Shown piece by piece: positions 50,305 to 61,003 of a DNA stretch of 64,000 nucleotides. Below the pieces are notes generated by a model. That model was given only the letters and a program-made list of their open reading frames with translations. It had not been told where the DNA came from and made no database searches. The stretch is from Epithemia pelagica. Lineage: Eukaryota > Bacillariophyta > Bacillariophyceae > Surirellales > Surirellaceae. Position 1 is the first letter of the stretch, and each line of letters begins with the position of its first letter. The translations under genes were made by a program, and so were the position numbers. The stretch covers positions 2,666,001-2,730,000 of the forward strand of contig OX337231.1 of the NCBI GenBank assembly GCA_946965045.2, read 5' to 3'.

Positions 50305-52176
50305 ATGCGACTTCGAATCCTTGATTCCAGGGGCCTTATAACTCGTCAGTTGGCTTTGGCCGCAGCTTTTTCGTTCCTGCTGAGTTCAACAGGCAGAACA
50401 CCTCTCTCTCCTTTGCTGGCTGTGGAAGCTTACGTGCCTTTTCCGACCCTCCAACCACAACTCGCTTCAAAAACTCCTTTCCCAACTCCACAATTTTCTC
50501 CTCCTTTTCTGAATTTTCGCAGAGGATCTTCCAGGATGAAGGAATCACTCGATGAGCAAACCAAAACCGAGACGACATCACTCCTTGGCGAAAATGGCGA
50601 GTCGACTCTGTCGAACCCTCCGAACAAAAAGTCCACGGGACAAAGTATCTTGGAACTTGCCATCCCTGCAGCGGGAGCCTTGTTGATTGATCCGCTAATG
50701 ACTCTGGCTGATACGGCTTTTGTTGGACGATTCAGTGATTCAGGTGCTGACCAACTTGCAGGAATGGGGAGTGCAGCAGCTCTATTGACGTTTTCGTTTT
50801 ATCTCTTTAATTTCTTGTGCACAGCAACTACACCGCTGGTGAGTTTGACGTACATGGGAAGGCTTTCACACAAACATGTGGATACTCACTCTGGCTTTAT
50901 GTTCTTGTAACTTCGTCACCTCTTCGTCACTTTTTTTGGCACAAACTCTTCTTTCTTCTACAAGGTGGCATCCAAACGAGCGGCTGGATCTGAGAGTGAA
51001 GCTATTGCAGTCGGTGGACAGGCCCTTTCTTTGGCACTTACGCTTGGCTCATGCCTGACACTGATTCTTCTCAGCTTTGGACAACCCCTTCTCACTGTGA
51101 TGGGAACATCCATTACGGGCGAAGCTGCCAACGGGTACGCTCTCGCGTTTCTTTCAGTGCGTGCATTTGCAGCCCCTGCTGTCTTTTGTATTGATGCCAG
51201 CACTGGCGTTTTGCGGGGCTATCTCGACACCAAAACTCCCATTCTCGTCTTGGTGATTGCGAATGTTATGAACCTAGTCCTTGACATTATACTCATTGCT
51301 TTTGCCGGAATGGGACCTCTGGGAGCTGCTATTGCCACAACAACAGCTGAATGGATCAGTGCTGGTTTGTTCTTGCTCGTACTTGCTGGACGTCTCCCTT
51401 CCGCGGATGGACAACTTGGTAGCAATAGGCAATCCTCGCAGGACGGGACTGCTGTGTCCGTTGTTCCCTTGCTCAAACTTCCAAGTTGGACCGAAGTGAA
51501 ACCTCTCATTATTGCCTCGTCGTCGGTGTTTGCACGGGCATTGGTTTTGCAACTATCTTTATCTTCAGCTGCTGCAATGGCCGCGAGAAGCGGTGGTGCA
51601 GACTTTGCCATGGGCGGTGTCGCAGCGGCGTCAGTTGCAGCTCATCAAATCGGTATCCAGTTGTGGCTGTTGTGTAGCTTCTTTTGCGACTCGTTAGCGG
51701 CAGCTTCCCAGGGATTGGTGGCTGATGCATTGGGAAGACAAGACCAAAATGATGCACGCGAAATTTCCAAAACGGTCTTTTCCTACAGCGTGGTTCTTGG
51801 TATCTTCCTGGCCACCGTGTTGCAAGTAGGTGCATCCACAGAATGGCTCTTTGATCTATTCACGAAAGACGAAGCAACTCGAAACGCCCTTTCCCATATC
51901 ATGCCATTGATTGTGCTGACTCAACCTGTGAATGCACTGGTATTTTCTGCCGATGGAGTTCTTCAAGGGGCGTCCGAGTTCCCTTTCCAGGCTAGCGCAA
52001 TGGCACTATCGGGACTAACCGGAGTTGGCACGTTCCTTCTTTTACAAGGAGGTGACGGAGGGGTGGATACGTTGATTCATGTATGGACTGCGTTATTGGC
52101 CTTGCAACTCATGCGAGGTTTGACTTCGCTTTACAAACTCGCAGATCGCGAGGGTCCAATCAACCTGTTTATATAG
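50305..52176 (+). CDS. MATE-family efflux transporter
   Basis: Exons 50305-50838 and 50965-52176 with a 126-bp GT-AG intron; 581 aa. The ATG at 50305 is the first in frame. The N-terminus has a hydrophobic stretch (LALAAAFSFLLSS) and about 80 polar residues before the core, which may be a signal or plastid targeting region. The core begins ILELAIPAAGALLIDPLMTL followed by DTAFVGRF, the MATE entry. It continues with GMGSAAALLTFSFYLFNFL and, after the splice, VASKRAAGSESEA. Later segments GPLGAAIATTTAEWISAG and VAAHQIGIQLWLLCSFFCDS, then AASQGLVADALG, are typical of the plant EDS5/DinF-like branch. About 12 membrane segments. Family role: H+ or Na+ driven efflux of organic compounds; substrate unknown. 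Confidence 0.92.
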
Positions 52177-52299
52177 AGATTATTGGGTTACCAGATTGGA
52201 AGATCGGACGATGAACATGTCTCACTAGTACATATGTCCGTGCTGTTTATTCCCTGCACACAATCTACTCCACAAGAGGAATGGTGTGTCTTCTTCTTG

Positions 52300-52844
52300 T
52301 CATTCGGGTGGTGACTTCATTGCCGTCTTTTGCCGGACGTGTCTAGAATCATCCACAAGCAATGGGTTGGGTTCAAGAATATCCGTCTCTGACAAAGAAT
52401 CAGCTGTTTCGTCGGGATGTTCCTGTTTAAGCTGTTCGGCTTTCAGTTGGAACTCATCTTTTTCGTGATCATGTACGTCCTCGGCCCATTGCCGGGCGGT
52501 GATAGCCAAGATGGCTTTATGCGAATAGTCTTGACCACTAAGTTGTAAATGCTCTTTGATGGCCTCATAGTTGTGTTGGACAAATAACTCGTATCCTTGT
52601 TGAGAACGGCTTGTGTCCTCGCTCTTCCCAACTTTGAGACGCTTGTCTAATTAATATTAAATGCCTTTCATCAGTTCAATTTTCAGCATAAATATTGTTA
52701 ATGGAGCAAAACGGAGTACTCACTTTCGATCGGTGATATATTTGCCTCAATAGCTGCTGCAGTTCTCCTTAGTGATTTAGCCCTTTCTTCAGCTTGGTTT
52801 GCTTCACATTTCAGGAATGCCATGAATGCCTCGATTGATCCCAT
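52300..52844 (-). CDS. Small HMG-box-like protein
   Basis: Exons 52844-52724 and 52646-52300 with a 77-bp GT-AG intron; 155 aa, frame maintained across the splice. Exon 1 encodes MGSIEAFMAFLKCEANQAEE and a basic helix. Exon 2 has QQGYELFVQHNYEAIKEHLQ and ITARQWAEDVHDHEKDEFQL then KAEQLK. This pattern (aromatic-rich first helix, Trp in the middle, Glu-Lys-x-x-aromatic near the end) resembles an HMG box, though it is divergent. The C-terminal 50 residues are acidic and disordered. HMG-box proteins bend DNA in chromatin or mitochondria. No targeting signal is clear and the assignment is tentative. Overlaps no other gene; convergent with MATE. Confidence 0.65.
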
Positions 52845-53277
52845 TGTCTGAACTTAACCCTGAACGCGACTTCTTGAATTGCATTCGTTGCGTCATTTTC
52901 GGAAGATACTTCGCGATAGCACAACGATATAAAGATACTGGTCTCTCTAGTAGAGCAGGTAGATCGGATAGACGATAATGCAATACATAGCGAGGAAAGG
53001 TAAGGTTAGTGCATACTCCTAGAGATCTTACTCCTAGGAGTACAATAGATCCTTGCAAAAGTTGTAATAGCAACAGACAAAATATCTTAGACACGAGTTT
53101 CCATGAAAGTTGCTTTCTAGGGAAAATGACGAGAGTATCTATGGGTTTCCATTTCGTGTCGGTGCAGATATCTTCATCCATGGCGTGCAGATGTGAAGAT
53201 GGACTCGAGAGGGACCACTACGAGCATCCTCAAGGAGGAGACGAAGACTGCTTAATTCTACTACTCTGGCCTTGCTT
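52845..53277. other. Intergenic region, HMG-like upstream / YqeH-type GTPase downstream
   Basis: About 430 bp. A palindromic cluster of ACTCCTAG/CTAGGAGT lies at 53012-53042. No gene seen. Confidence 0.45.
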
Positions 53278-55443
53278 CTAAAACTTTCGACCCACTCCAG
53301 GAACTCCTCCACCTCTTCTGCGCCGTCCTCCGCTTCGAACCGACCGACCTCCCGTATACCTTGCTGTAGAGTCACGAATATCAAAAGGCATTAACGGTGG
53401 ACGCACGGAAACCGCGATTCCTTTTGGAACACTAACTTGAATCTGGGCATCTCCAGCACCCGTGACGGCAATCCATCCTAGACCAGTAAGGGCAATGTCG
53501 GCGGCAGCTTCCTTCCAACCGGATCCCTTGATGTCAATGACATGGTGTTCAAACTCTCCAATTTCCTCAATTCGCTCGGGCCCGGGAGGTAAAGGAGGTT
53601 GCAGCAGTTCTCCGGCATGTTTCCTTCGGACTTCTTCGGCCTTGCTCAAGTCAGTTTTATGAATTTTGATATCATTGGAAACAAAGACGGACAAAAAGAA
53701 CGATCGACTTTCACCAACCACACCAACATAGGCAAGGCCTCCAATCATGACGCATTTCCCATTGGCAACATTATATGTCACGGGTTCCACGCGTTTCCTT
53801 GGAACAACTAGTTTCAGCTCTTCGGGAGTCAGCATATGCGTCAAGGTTCCTGGAACCAGCAGTCCAGGTGTGTCGTACAAGTTCTTTCCTTCCGGTAACA
53901 TAACCTTGATGAATCGGAGGGTTGTTCCTGGAAGGGGACTTGCCGTAACAGCAGTTTTGTATTTGTTCTTGTTTCCGGCTCTCTTCTTTCCTGGCAATTT
54001 ATCCAACTCTGACTTTCGGTTCCGAAGGATGTAGTTTATGAGAGTAGACTTACCGGCATTTGCGGCTCCCACAACATAGATATCGCATTCCATTTCATCG
54101 GCAAGTTGACGTGCTTTGTCCAACATTGGATATACTCCATCTCCTGTTTTGCAACTCACCAGCCGAACCGCACCACCCACATTGGCCAAGGACTTTATTC
54201 CCAGGTACTTGAGCTCCCGTCGTACCCATTGCTCGGCTCGTACCGGACCCATTTTACTGGGCAGCAAATCGGCCTTGTTGGCTGCGACAATGACTGGGTT
54301 GGAACCAGCAATGTTGTCGAGCTCTGGTAAGACGGATCCAGCAAAGTCAAACAAATCCACTAACGCAATAATGACCGCTTTCCTGGTCGCAATGGGCTTT
54401 AACAATTTGCGAAACGTTGCTTGTGCCAGCAAGGGATCCTCGGTCCATCCAGGACGCAAAGATACGTCCACTTTTCCCGAGTGCTGCAAGTCAAAGCATC
54501 TTTTACAAATGGTCGGTTTGGCCGAAGTGAGGGCGTCCAGGTCAATGCCCATGTTTTCTGCCATTTTATAAATATCCATCTCGTCCAAACGAGGAGCGTC
54601 CGTGCCTTCCTTTCCACTGGTTTGAATCAACCAGTCCACTTCATCCTCGGGCGTCCAGTCATCAGACATGGATTTTTGTTGCAATCTCCTCATTTTGTCA
54701 ATTCTATCTAGTTTTTGCTGGACCTCAAACTTTTCTTTTGGCAAGAACCCTGGTCGACTTTCGTCTGAGGTTTGAAAGTCTGACCCACAGGCCGGACACG
54801 TCATGGCTTCGGTGACCAACTTGTACTTTTCTTGTCGCTGTATTCCATCCCCCTCAAAGGGATTGAGCTCTGGCCGAAAGCCAAGTTCACGAAGTGTTCG
54901 TGGACCTATATCCTGTGCCAACTTGTCCAGGTCCTCAGGAACTGTGACTCGTCCCAAATCCATGTCTCGTTGCGCCGACGCAATTCGATCGTCCATGCTG
55001 TCATAATCAACCCCGTCGTCCACAAACTCATGGTCAGTCTTTCCAGATAGTTCTTTTGGGAAAACATAATCATCGTCGTCAAAGTCGTCATCAAAGGTAT
55101 CTTCGCTGGTAAAATGAGAGTCGGTTGGAGTGAATCCCTCCTTACGAGCAAGCTCGTCAAATGCCGCGGCCAATTTCTCTGACTGCTCTGGTGTGATTTG
55201 ATTGATCTTGAATTTTTGTTTGTTCGAGGCTTTCTTCTTTTTAGATCGTGCTACATCGTCCGCTCCCGACGATGCTGCAACCCGCGACAACGGTTTCGAC
55301 GAAAAGTATCGAGAAAGCCCATAGGTCGTCGTCGCTGGTCTCACGACAGATCGAGTGGTCAAGGATAAGGCTCCTCGTCTCAACAGGACATGATACTGCA
55401 ATGGCAACATCGTCAAGGCGTATATTTGTGATAGAAACCTCAT
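53278..55443 (-). CDS. Circularly permuted GTPase of the YqeH/NOA1/BPG2 family
   Basis: 721 aa from the ATG at 55443. A basic N-terminus (MLPLQYHVLLRRGALSLTTR) could target mitochondrion or plastid. A zinc-finger-like pair, CPACGSDF and CKRCFDLQH, flanks the region from about residue 215. The GTPase motifs come in permuted order: VAANKADLLP (G4) and LVSCKTGDG (G5) precede GAANAGKSTLIN (G1), SPLPGTTL (G2) and LYDTPG (G3). YqeH/NOA1/RIF1/BPG2 proteins act in assembly of the small ribosomal subunit in bacteria and organelles. The C-terminal RNA-binding-like domain ends in an Arg/Gly tail. Acidic insertion at residues 110-150. Which organelle is not decided. Confidence 0.92.
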   Translation of the reverse strand: MRFLSQIYALTMLPLQYHVLLRRGALSLTTRSVVRPATTTYGLSRYFSSKPLSRVAASSGADDVARSKKKKASNKQKFKINQITPEQSEKLAAAFDELARKEGFTPTDSHFTSEDTFDDDFDDDDYVFPKELSGKTDHEFVDDGVDYDSMDDRIASAQRDMDLGRVTVPEDLDKLAQDIGPRTLRELGFRPELNPFEGDGIQRQEKYKLVTEAMTCPACGSDFQTSDESRPGFLPKEKFEVQQKLDRIDKMRRLQQKSMSDDWTPEDEVDWLIQTSGKEGTDAPRLDEMDIYKMAENMGIDLDALTSAKPTICKRCFDLQHSGKVDVSLRPGWTEDPLLAQATFRKLLKPIATRKAVIIALVDLFDFAGSVLPELDNIAGSNPVIVAANKADLLPSKMGPVRAEQWVRRELKYLGIKSLANVGGAVRLVSCKTGDGVYPMLDKARQLADEMECDIYVVGAANAGKSTLINYILRNRKSELDKLPGKKRAGNKNKYKTAVTASPLPGTTLRFIKVMLPEGKNLYDTPGLLVPGTLTHMLTPEELKLVVPRKRVEPVTYNVANGKCVMIGGLAYVGVVGESRSFFLSVFVSNDIKIHKTDLSKAEEVRRKHAGELLQPPLPPGPERIEEIGEFEHHVIDIKGSGWKEAAADIALTGLGWIAVTGAGDAQIQVSVPKGIAVSVRPPLMPFDIRDSTARYTGGRSVRSGGRRRRGGGVPGVGRKF

Positions 55444-55737
55444 GTAGGAGGCAGCATGTGTGAAGAAGGTATTACAGCGAACTTGATGTCTTTTGCGAGG
55501 ACTTGTCGTCGGCTTCCGAAATCTTTCTTCGTTGGTTTTGGTTGGTGAAAGGACAGATGGGAAAGAACGAATCCGGACGACGATCGGACGGTTCGTCTTT
55601 GAATCGCTTTTAGGTCCCTGACGAACACTCCCTAGCTATCCAACCCTTTCGTAGTTGAACTACAATAACGAGCGATCTTTCCTGTCGGAACCTCATGATC
55701 GATATAGCCCAAATAGGTCCAGTTTGCTGCTGCCAAG

Positions 55738-56465
55738 ATGATGAAGACTGCCGTTCTTTCCCTTTTGTGCGCCTCGGCGGCTGCCTTTGCCCCGGCTGTG
55801 CAACAATCTCAAAGCACCGTGCTTCAAGCGCACCCATACGCCAACGAAGTTGGTGCACAAGCTCCTGTAAGTGTCCTTATGGAGGTGGGGAATGTTGGTT
55901 TGGTCAAGTCTCATGTTCGTTTCCATGCTTTTCGGCAATGCTGCTGATATTCTCGCCGTTACTGGTTGCTCGCTGATCCGTACAGCTTGGTGTATATGAC
56001 CCTTTCAATATCTTGGAAGGTGTTCCCCAAGAAGGTTTCAACAACCTTCGTTACATTGAGCTCAAACATGGCCGTGTTGCCATGTTGGCCTTTACCGGAT
56101 ACATCTCCACAGCTGCCGGTTTCCGATTCCCTGGCTGCGAGGACATTCCGGATGGTTTGAAAGCCTTCCCCGCCGTTGCTTCGGCCGAAGGTGGAACCAA
56201 CGTTTTGTTGCAAATGCTTGCCTTCTTTGCCTTGGCCGAAATTGTGAACCGAGACATTCCAGGAACGGGCAACGAACACATTGGTGACTTCCGCAATGGA
56301 GCACTAGACTTTGGCTGGGACAAATATGACGAGGCAACCAAACTGAAAAAGCGGGCAATTGAGCTCAACAACGGACGTGCTGCTATGATGGGTATCACTG
56401 GTCTTGTCACTCATGAATGCATTGGTGTCTCCATCCTTCCAGGTGGCTACCTCCCAGGTCACTAA
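55738..56465 (+). CDS. Fucoxanthin/chlorophyll-binding protein (Lhcf-like)
   Basis: Exons 55738-55866 and 55986-56465 with a 119-bp GT-AG intron; 202 aa. The presequence MMKTAVLSLLCASAAAFAPA has the signal peptide plus A-FAP plastid motif. Helix 1 is RYIELKHGRVAMLAFTGYI, the third helix RAIELNNGRAAMMGITG, both with Glu/Arg chlorophyll ligands. The loop AAGFRFPGCEDIPDGLKAF and the short length match the main fucoxanthin antenna (Lhcf) proteins. The C-terminus is VSILPGGYLPGH. The intron falls just after the presequence, between targeting and mature parts. Thylakoid location. The second LHC gene of the window, not closely similar to the one at 43.6 kb. Confidence 0.95.
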
Positions 56466-56777
56466 ACACTGACCAAGAACGACTCCTGGGCTGAACAACG
56501 TAGAGGTTCTTTCCAGTCTGATCTTCCACCAAACTTTTGTGCTATTAGATTCGTAATTCTAATCTATTAGTCTTATCTCCACAACGGCAATGCCACCGTG
56601 GAAACACAATCATGGGAAGTCAACAGTCATTTTTATTTTAGATACTAGGTTGGAGGAAAGTGGACGCATGACTTGCTTGTTATTTAAATTGCGACTCGGA
56701 ATTAGGTCTGAGATACGATGAAGTATAAAGGTTTACGTTGGTGGTTGTCCTTCTACGGGAGGGTGTCTTGTTTACAA
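56466..56777. other. Convergent intergenic region, LHC / capping enzyme
   Basis: About 310 bp holding two 3' ends. No gene seen. Confidence 0.45.
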
Positions 56778-59057
56778 TTAACGATTACCATGGTTACGTT
56801 GCTGAGCCAATTTATGTTTTTGATGATCGAGTAGCTGCTGCATCATACCACGAACGTCTTTCCGATAGGTATCTCGTGCTCCAGGTTGCAAGGAAAGCCG
56901 GAAACGTAGTTCTTCAGTTGACAGTCGTTCTGCTAGTTCCAGGAGTGTCCCCAGGACCGTGGAGATGTGATTGGGAGCAATCTTGTCCGGTCGGAGAGTA
57001 AGGTAGTACCATTCCCCTGTTTCAGGATCAAGACCGACCTCTGTAATTGTATTGGAATTCGTCGAAACACTGCCACCCGCTGCAGCAAAGCGATCGGCTT
57101 CCAACCGCATGCGCTCGGAATCTGGAAGCTGGATAAACCTTGTCATGTTCACGATTGTGTTTTCCTCACCAAGACAGCCAGTGCAAAAGGCGTCCTCGTC
57201 GGAATTCGAGGAGGAAAGTCTTTGAGGGAGAAGCTGAACGTCCATGGTTACTGTATCCAAATACTTCCATTTCAACAAATGGATATCCGTACCACATGCA
57301 TATGGCCGATTGGGTTGAAAGATGATGCCGTCGGTCAGGTGGTTGTGTACCTCTCCTTTCCTGTAACAACGCATACCTCGCTCTTCACCCACGTTAGAAA
57401 GTAGATCCCCTACCGACGTTCGACTGACAAAATTCTTCCGAATAAGAGGGAGGGCAATGGGAGGAGAAACTCGGAAAGCAGCAACGTTGAGTGGATCTCC
57501 ACCTTCAGGGTTCTTGGCAAAGGATCCCTTTTCCAAATGATGTTGGAGGCGTTCTTTGAATGGAAGATGAAGGACTGGTACAGTAGTCGATATAGCAAGA
57601 ACATCAAATACGATGAAGATTGGTCGTGGCTTCTGGGGATTCTTCCGATTCATGACAACCTCTCCATCGAGCACTGTTCCGGGTTTGATTCGTTTCAGGT
57701 ACTGGTCAAATGGATCGCCAGGACCATCCCAGATTGGCCGCTTCCCCCGCATCGCCCGATCGACCAAGACAGCCGTATCCCCTGTAAAGATGAGCAGATG
57801 CCGCACTCCATCCGTTTTCTCACTCAAAAAGTACGCGTTATCATTGGACCGTTGAATTTCATCCATGTTGTGCCTGCTAAAGTTGACGGGCATACAGCCA
57901 ATGAATTTGATATTCCTCAGCGAGGCGGGGGGCACTTCTGTTGGACGTGAGATGGGAGAATCATAGTTTGATGGATCGGCACCGCTGTCCATGAATCGCT
58001 TGAGGGCGCCGCATTGAGCCAGAGCTAGTTGGACAGCTCGTTGATTCGGATGATCCATTAACTGTTCCTCCACATCCAATGCATCGGCTAGAGGGTTGAG
58101 CTGGGAAAGAATCCACCAGACTTGACTCGCCAGAGTTTTGGCCATGGTGGGAATCTTCTTGTCATCTTCTTCATTGATAAGATCGAGCAAAACAGAAGGA
58201 CGCAATTCCACCTCAATTTCGAACGAGATTTCGGGAGCTTGCTGAGGAGATCTGGAATATGTAGTTACCTCTGTAACATCCAGTTGCCATGCCATATTTG
58301 TGCGCATGTAGGACCGTCTTCGTTTGACTCGTCTACTCGTCCATCCATCAGGTGGGCTATCGCGAACAGCAGGATCCATTACATTTTCGCTATTGAGCGT
58401 AACTCGGAGATCATACGGCGCAGCAGGAAGAGTTAGATCCATTATTGCTTGCTTTTCCTTTGATTCCATTTGACCAATCACCGATTGCCTTCGTGATGGA
58501 TCATGCTCAATTGGAAAACATACTCTGGCACCATTGGGGTAACCAGAATATACGGTCTCAACTTTCTCTTCCTCTTCGACTCTTTCTTTGGCATCCTTGA
58601 GTCCAAATGCCTGGCGGATGACAGCAGATCGGTTTCCATCTGCTGTCCATTTAAAGAAATGGCTACGACTCACACCAGCGCCCATCACGCAGCGTGGCAT
58701 GACCGAGCTACAGTCAAATGCAGGGGCAACCGCATTGCTATTGGGTGCCGTTTTGGCTCCAGAAGAGGTTACGCGACGCATCGGAGCGCTGTGAGGCACA
58801 CATAGGACTCCCAAACGCGCTTCGATTTCGCAAAACGGCTTCTTGATTGGAAATTTCTGTTGACTCTTGGGCAAGTAATTTCGGGCGGATTGGCGAGCCT
58901 GAGTAAGAAAAATCAAAAGCGCCCTGTCGGGTGAAACAGGTTGTTTCAAGTAAGGATTCTGTTTTCCTCCCACTCCACCATTGCTTGGTTTTTGGGATGC
59001 AACAGACGTATCGAGCTTTCGCTTCTTGCTCGTCAGGTCTTTCACAAAAGAGCTCAT
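56778..59057 (-). CDS. Bifunctional mRNA capping enzyme: TTM-type RNA triphosphatase plus guanylyltransferase
   Basis: 759 aa. The start is the ATG at 59057 (MSSFVKDLT). The N-terminal half is a tunnel-fold (CYTH/Cet1-type) RNA 5'-triphosphatase: CEIEARLGVL at residues 76-85 and ISFEIEVELRP near 280 supply the paired Glu metal ligands. The C-terminal half is a GTP:RNA guanylyltransferase. It shows motif I SEKTDGVRHLL with the GMP-binding Lys near residue 415, LDGEVVMNR (motif IIIa), DGIIFQPNRPY (IV) and LLKWKYLDTVTMD (V). Together they remove the gamma phosphate and add GMP to nascent mRNA in the nucleus. The metal-dependent triphosphatase replaces the cysteine phosphatase type fused in animals and plants. 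No N7-methyltransferase domain is present. Single exon. Confidence 0.92.
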   Translation of the reverse strand: MSSFVKDLTSKKRKLDTSVASQKPSNGGVGGKQNPYLKQPVSPDRALLIFLTQARQSARNYLPKSQQKFPIKKPFCEIEARLGVLCVPHSAPMRRVTSSGAKTAPNSNAVAPAFDCSSVMPRCVMGAGVSRSHFFKWTADGNRSAVIRQAFGLKDAKERVEEEEKVETVYSGYPNGARVCFPIEHDPSRRQSVIGQMESKEKQAIMDLTLPAAPYDLRVTLNSENVMDPAVRDSPPDGWTSRRVKRRRSYMRTNMAWQLDVTEVTTYSRSPQQAPEISFEIEVELRPSVLLDLINEEDDKKIPTMAKTLASQVWWILSQLNPLADALDVEEQLMDHPNQRAVQLALAQCGALKRFMDSGADPSNYDSPISRPTEVPPASLRNIKFIGCMPVNFSRHNMDEIQRSNDNAYFLSEKTDGVRHLLIFTGDTAVLVDRAMRGKRPIWDGPGDPFDQYLKRIKPGTVLDGEVVMNRKNPQKPRPIFIVFDVLAISTTVPVLHLPFKERLQHHLEKGSFAKNPEGGDPLNVAAFRVSPPIALPLIRKNFVSRTSVGDLLSNVGEERGMRCYRKGEVHNHLTDGIIFQPNRPYACGTDIHLLKWKYLDTVTMDVQLLPQRLSSSNSDEDAFCTGCLGEENTIVNMTRFIQLPDSERMRLEADRFAAAGGSVSTNSNTITEVGLDPETGEWYYLTLRPDKIAPNHISTVLGTLLELAERLSTEELRFRLSLQPGARDTYRKDVRGMMQQLLDHQKHKLAQQRNHGNR

Positions 59058-59382
59058 GGTTAATATCTCACGCGGATGTAATGCAACTCTCTTCTCTTTC
59101 AACAACAATGATCAAGATGGGCTTTGGGTATGGGTGGGAATGGAGAATCATGGAGGGAATGGAGCGAACGGTTGCGGGTTGCGGGCAAGAGCGAAACCCG
59201 CACAGGTCTGGACGTCTGTCACCCTTATCGATTCATGGATTTTGGATTTTAGAAGCTCAAAACCCAACCAAAAAGACACTAAAAAATGTGACTTCATATT
59301 ACATATTAGAGTTCGAGTTAAAGATGACGTGGGACAAATTATATCCGCAAATTGCAAAAATGCCAATTCTCTGCTCACAAAA
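59058..59382. other. Divergent intergenic region, capping enzyme / DUF1995-like gene
   Basis: About 325 bp with both promoters. No gene seen. Confidence 0.45.
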
Positions 59383-60482
59383 ATGATGATTCGTCGGCTT
59401 GCCATTGCCTGTTTGTTGGCCGTTCCGGCTTGGTCTCTGATTCCTCTGATTGATGGTGGAAAGGGTATTCCCAAGCTTTATGATGCGTGGATGAATGGTC
59501 AGATTGCCAAGCAGGCTCGCACGGCAGTTGGACAAGCCATCTCTTCTGGTAAAAAGAAGATCGAGGTCAACTTTCCTCCTGGTGGGTGCCGTTCGTCGCT
59601 GAGAAGAGGATGATGATTGAATATGATAAATGTATTGTGGAAGGGACTTCTTTCTGTCCGGACTATATTGCTTGTTTTGACGTGAAATATCGAAGCCTTT
59701 GGTCGTCTAACTGGTAGCTATCCTCTTGTTGAACAGTGCCCAATGTTGAGGAAGTTCGATTTGGTACACCTTTGAACCAAAAGTTTGGAAAGTCTGTTGT
59801 TGCCAAAGAACTAGGTGTTCCTGGAGGTTACAAGCCGGGATCAGATGTGAGTCGGCAATTGATTGGGTATTCCAACATGTACTGGGCCAAAGAACTTGCC
59901 CCTGCCGTTTCTGGTTTTGGAAAGCGTGTTTCTGTCATTACAGCCGAGCAAGTCGTTTTCAATCAGCTAAAGAAAACGGCTCTGACTTTGTTGGTAGCCT
60001 TGCTAGCAGAGGGCAGCGTGGTGACGAATCTGTTCAAAAGGGTGATGCACTTATCGTGGTGAACCCAGGTGGAGAAGAGACGTGGGATAGGATTTATTCG
60101 ACCTATGGTTCCCCTTCCTCGCCAATCGTTATCATGAACAACGCGTATTCAACAACCTACGGCCTTGGAAACAAACGTGGATACGAGGAAGGTAAGCAAT
60201 GCTTTGTACCGGGTTGGCATGTCGCGACAAAAACCGTCTCATTCGAAACGTTTGCCTCATGCCCATCCAGCCTACTACTTGAAGCGCATTAGCAAAGGAT
60301 GGATTTTCCGTCAGTACCCCGGACCGTGGCAAGCCTATCTGGAGAAGCCGGACTTTGGGTTGGAACTATTGCAATCGTACAAGACCAAGCCTGCCTTAAA
60401 CGAGGTCGCTGCTCTCGTACGAGAAGAGAGTTTCCGTAGATATGCAATCAACAATGATCGTTGGTTTGCAGGAAGGCTATAG
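59383..60482 (+). CDS. DUF1995-like protein, possibly plastid; apparent frameshift in exon 2
   Basis: Exons 59383-59581, 59737-60191 and 60271-60482 with GT-AG introns. The exon sum is 866 bp, one base short of a whole frame. Exon 2 reads correctly up to VSVITAEQVVFNQ, near 59965, then only continues sensibly in another frame (AKENGSDFVGSL, ALIVVNPGGEETWDRIY). The N-terminus has a signal peptide (RRLAIACLLAVPAWSLIPL). The pattern GKKKIEVNFPPVPNVEEVRF, MYWAKELAPAV and the NPGGEETWD block resemble DUF1995 proteins, mainly plastid proteins of photosynthetic organisms, some linked to photosystem II assembly. A 1-nt deletion, a sequencing error or an unrecognised tiny intron would explain the break. 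Confidence 0.7.
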
Positions 60483-60644
60483 TAACATTGCAGTATTGCT
60501 ATCCTTCTGGCCATCAATAAATATCATCAATGTGTCATCATTCTCGAGAGACCCTGCGAGATCTCTCACATGGCACATAAATGTTGATGCCGGGATTTGC
60601 AAAACATACATCCGATGGATCATGGCGACAAGAACGTCATAAAA

Positions 60645-61003
60645 TCAGCCGCTTTTGAATAGAAGTACAGCGACTTGTCCCAAGTAGAAATAAATGAAAT
60701 GTTTCGTCTCGTGTGTTACGTAGCTCCCAAAGTTCCGCCCAACAATTACATGCCATGTTGGCCCATATTTTCGATCGAATTCTTTTTTGATATAAGCGGC
60801 AACATCCTGGCAGAATCAAGCAAGAACCGAAAAATTAGTTTCCCATATCTATGTTTCTCTGTGATGACAGCGATGAGAGATGAGGCACGAACCTTCTCAA
60901 TGTTGTATTCGGAAAGAGCCTTCGACGCGATATCAACAGCGTCTTGCTGCATTTTTTCCTCCATGTCAGCATTTTTAATCACTGCTTTTCTTTGTTCACT
61001 CAT
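60645..61003 (-). CDS. DYNLL: Dynein light chain LC8 (DYNLL)
   Basis: Exons 61003-60893 and 60806-60645 with an 86-bp GT-AG intron; 90 aa, the normal LC8 length. The sequence is almost canonical: [29 protein letters not shown], then across the splice [40 protein letters not shown] and [10 protein letters not shown]. The MSEQ start is used although the frame continues upstream to 61141. LC8 is a dimeric hub that binds TQT-type motifs in dynein intermediate chain and many other proteins. The usual Cys in WHCIVGRN is Val here. Tail-to-tail with the DUF1995 gene. Confidence 0.96.
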
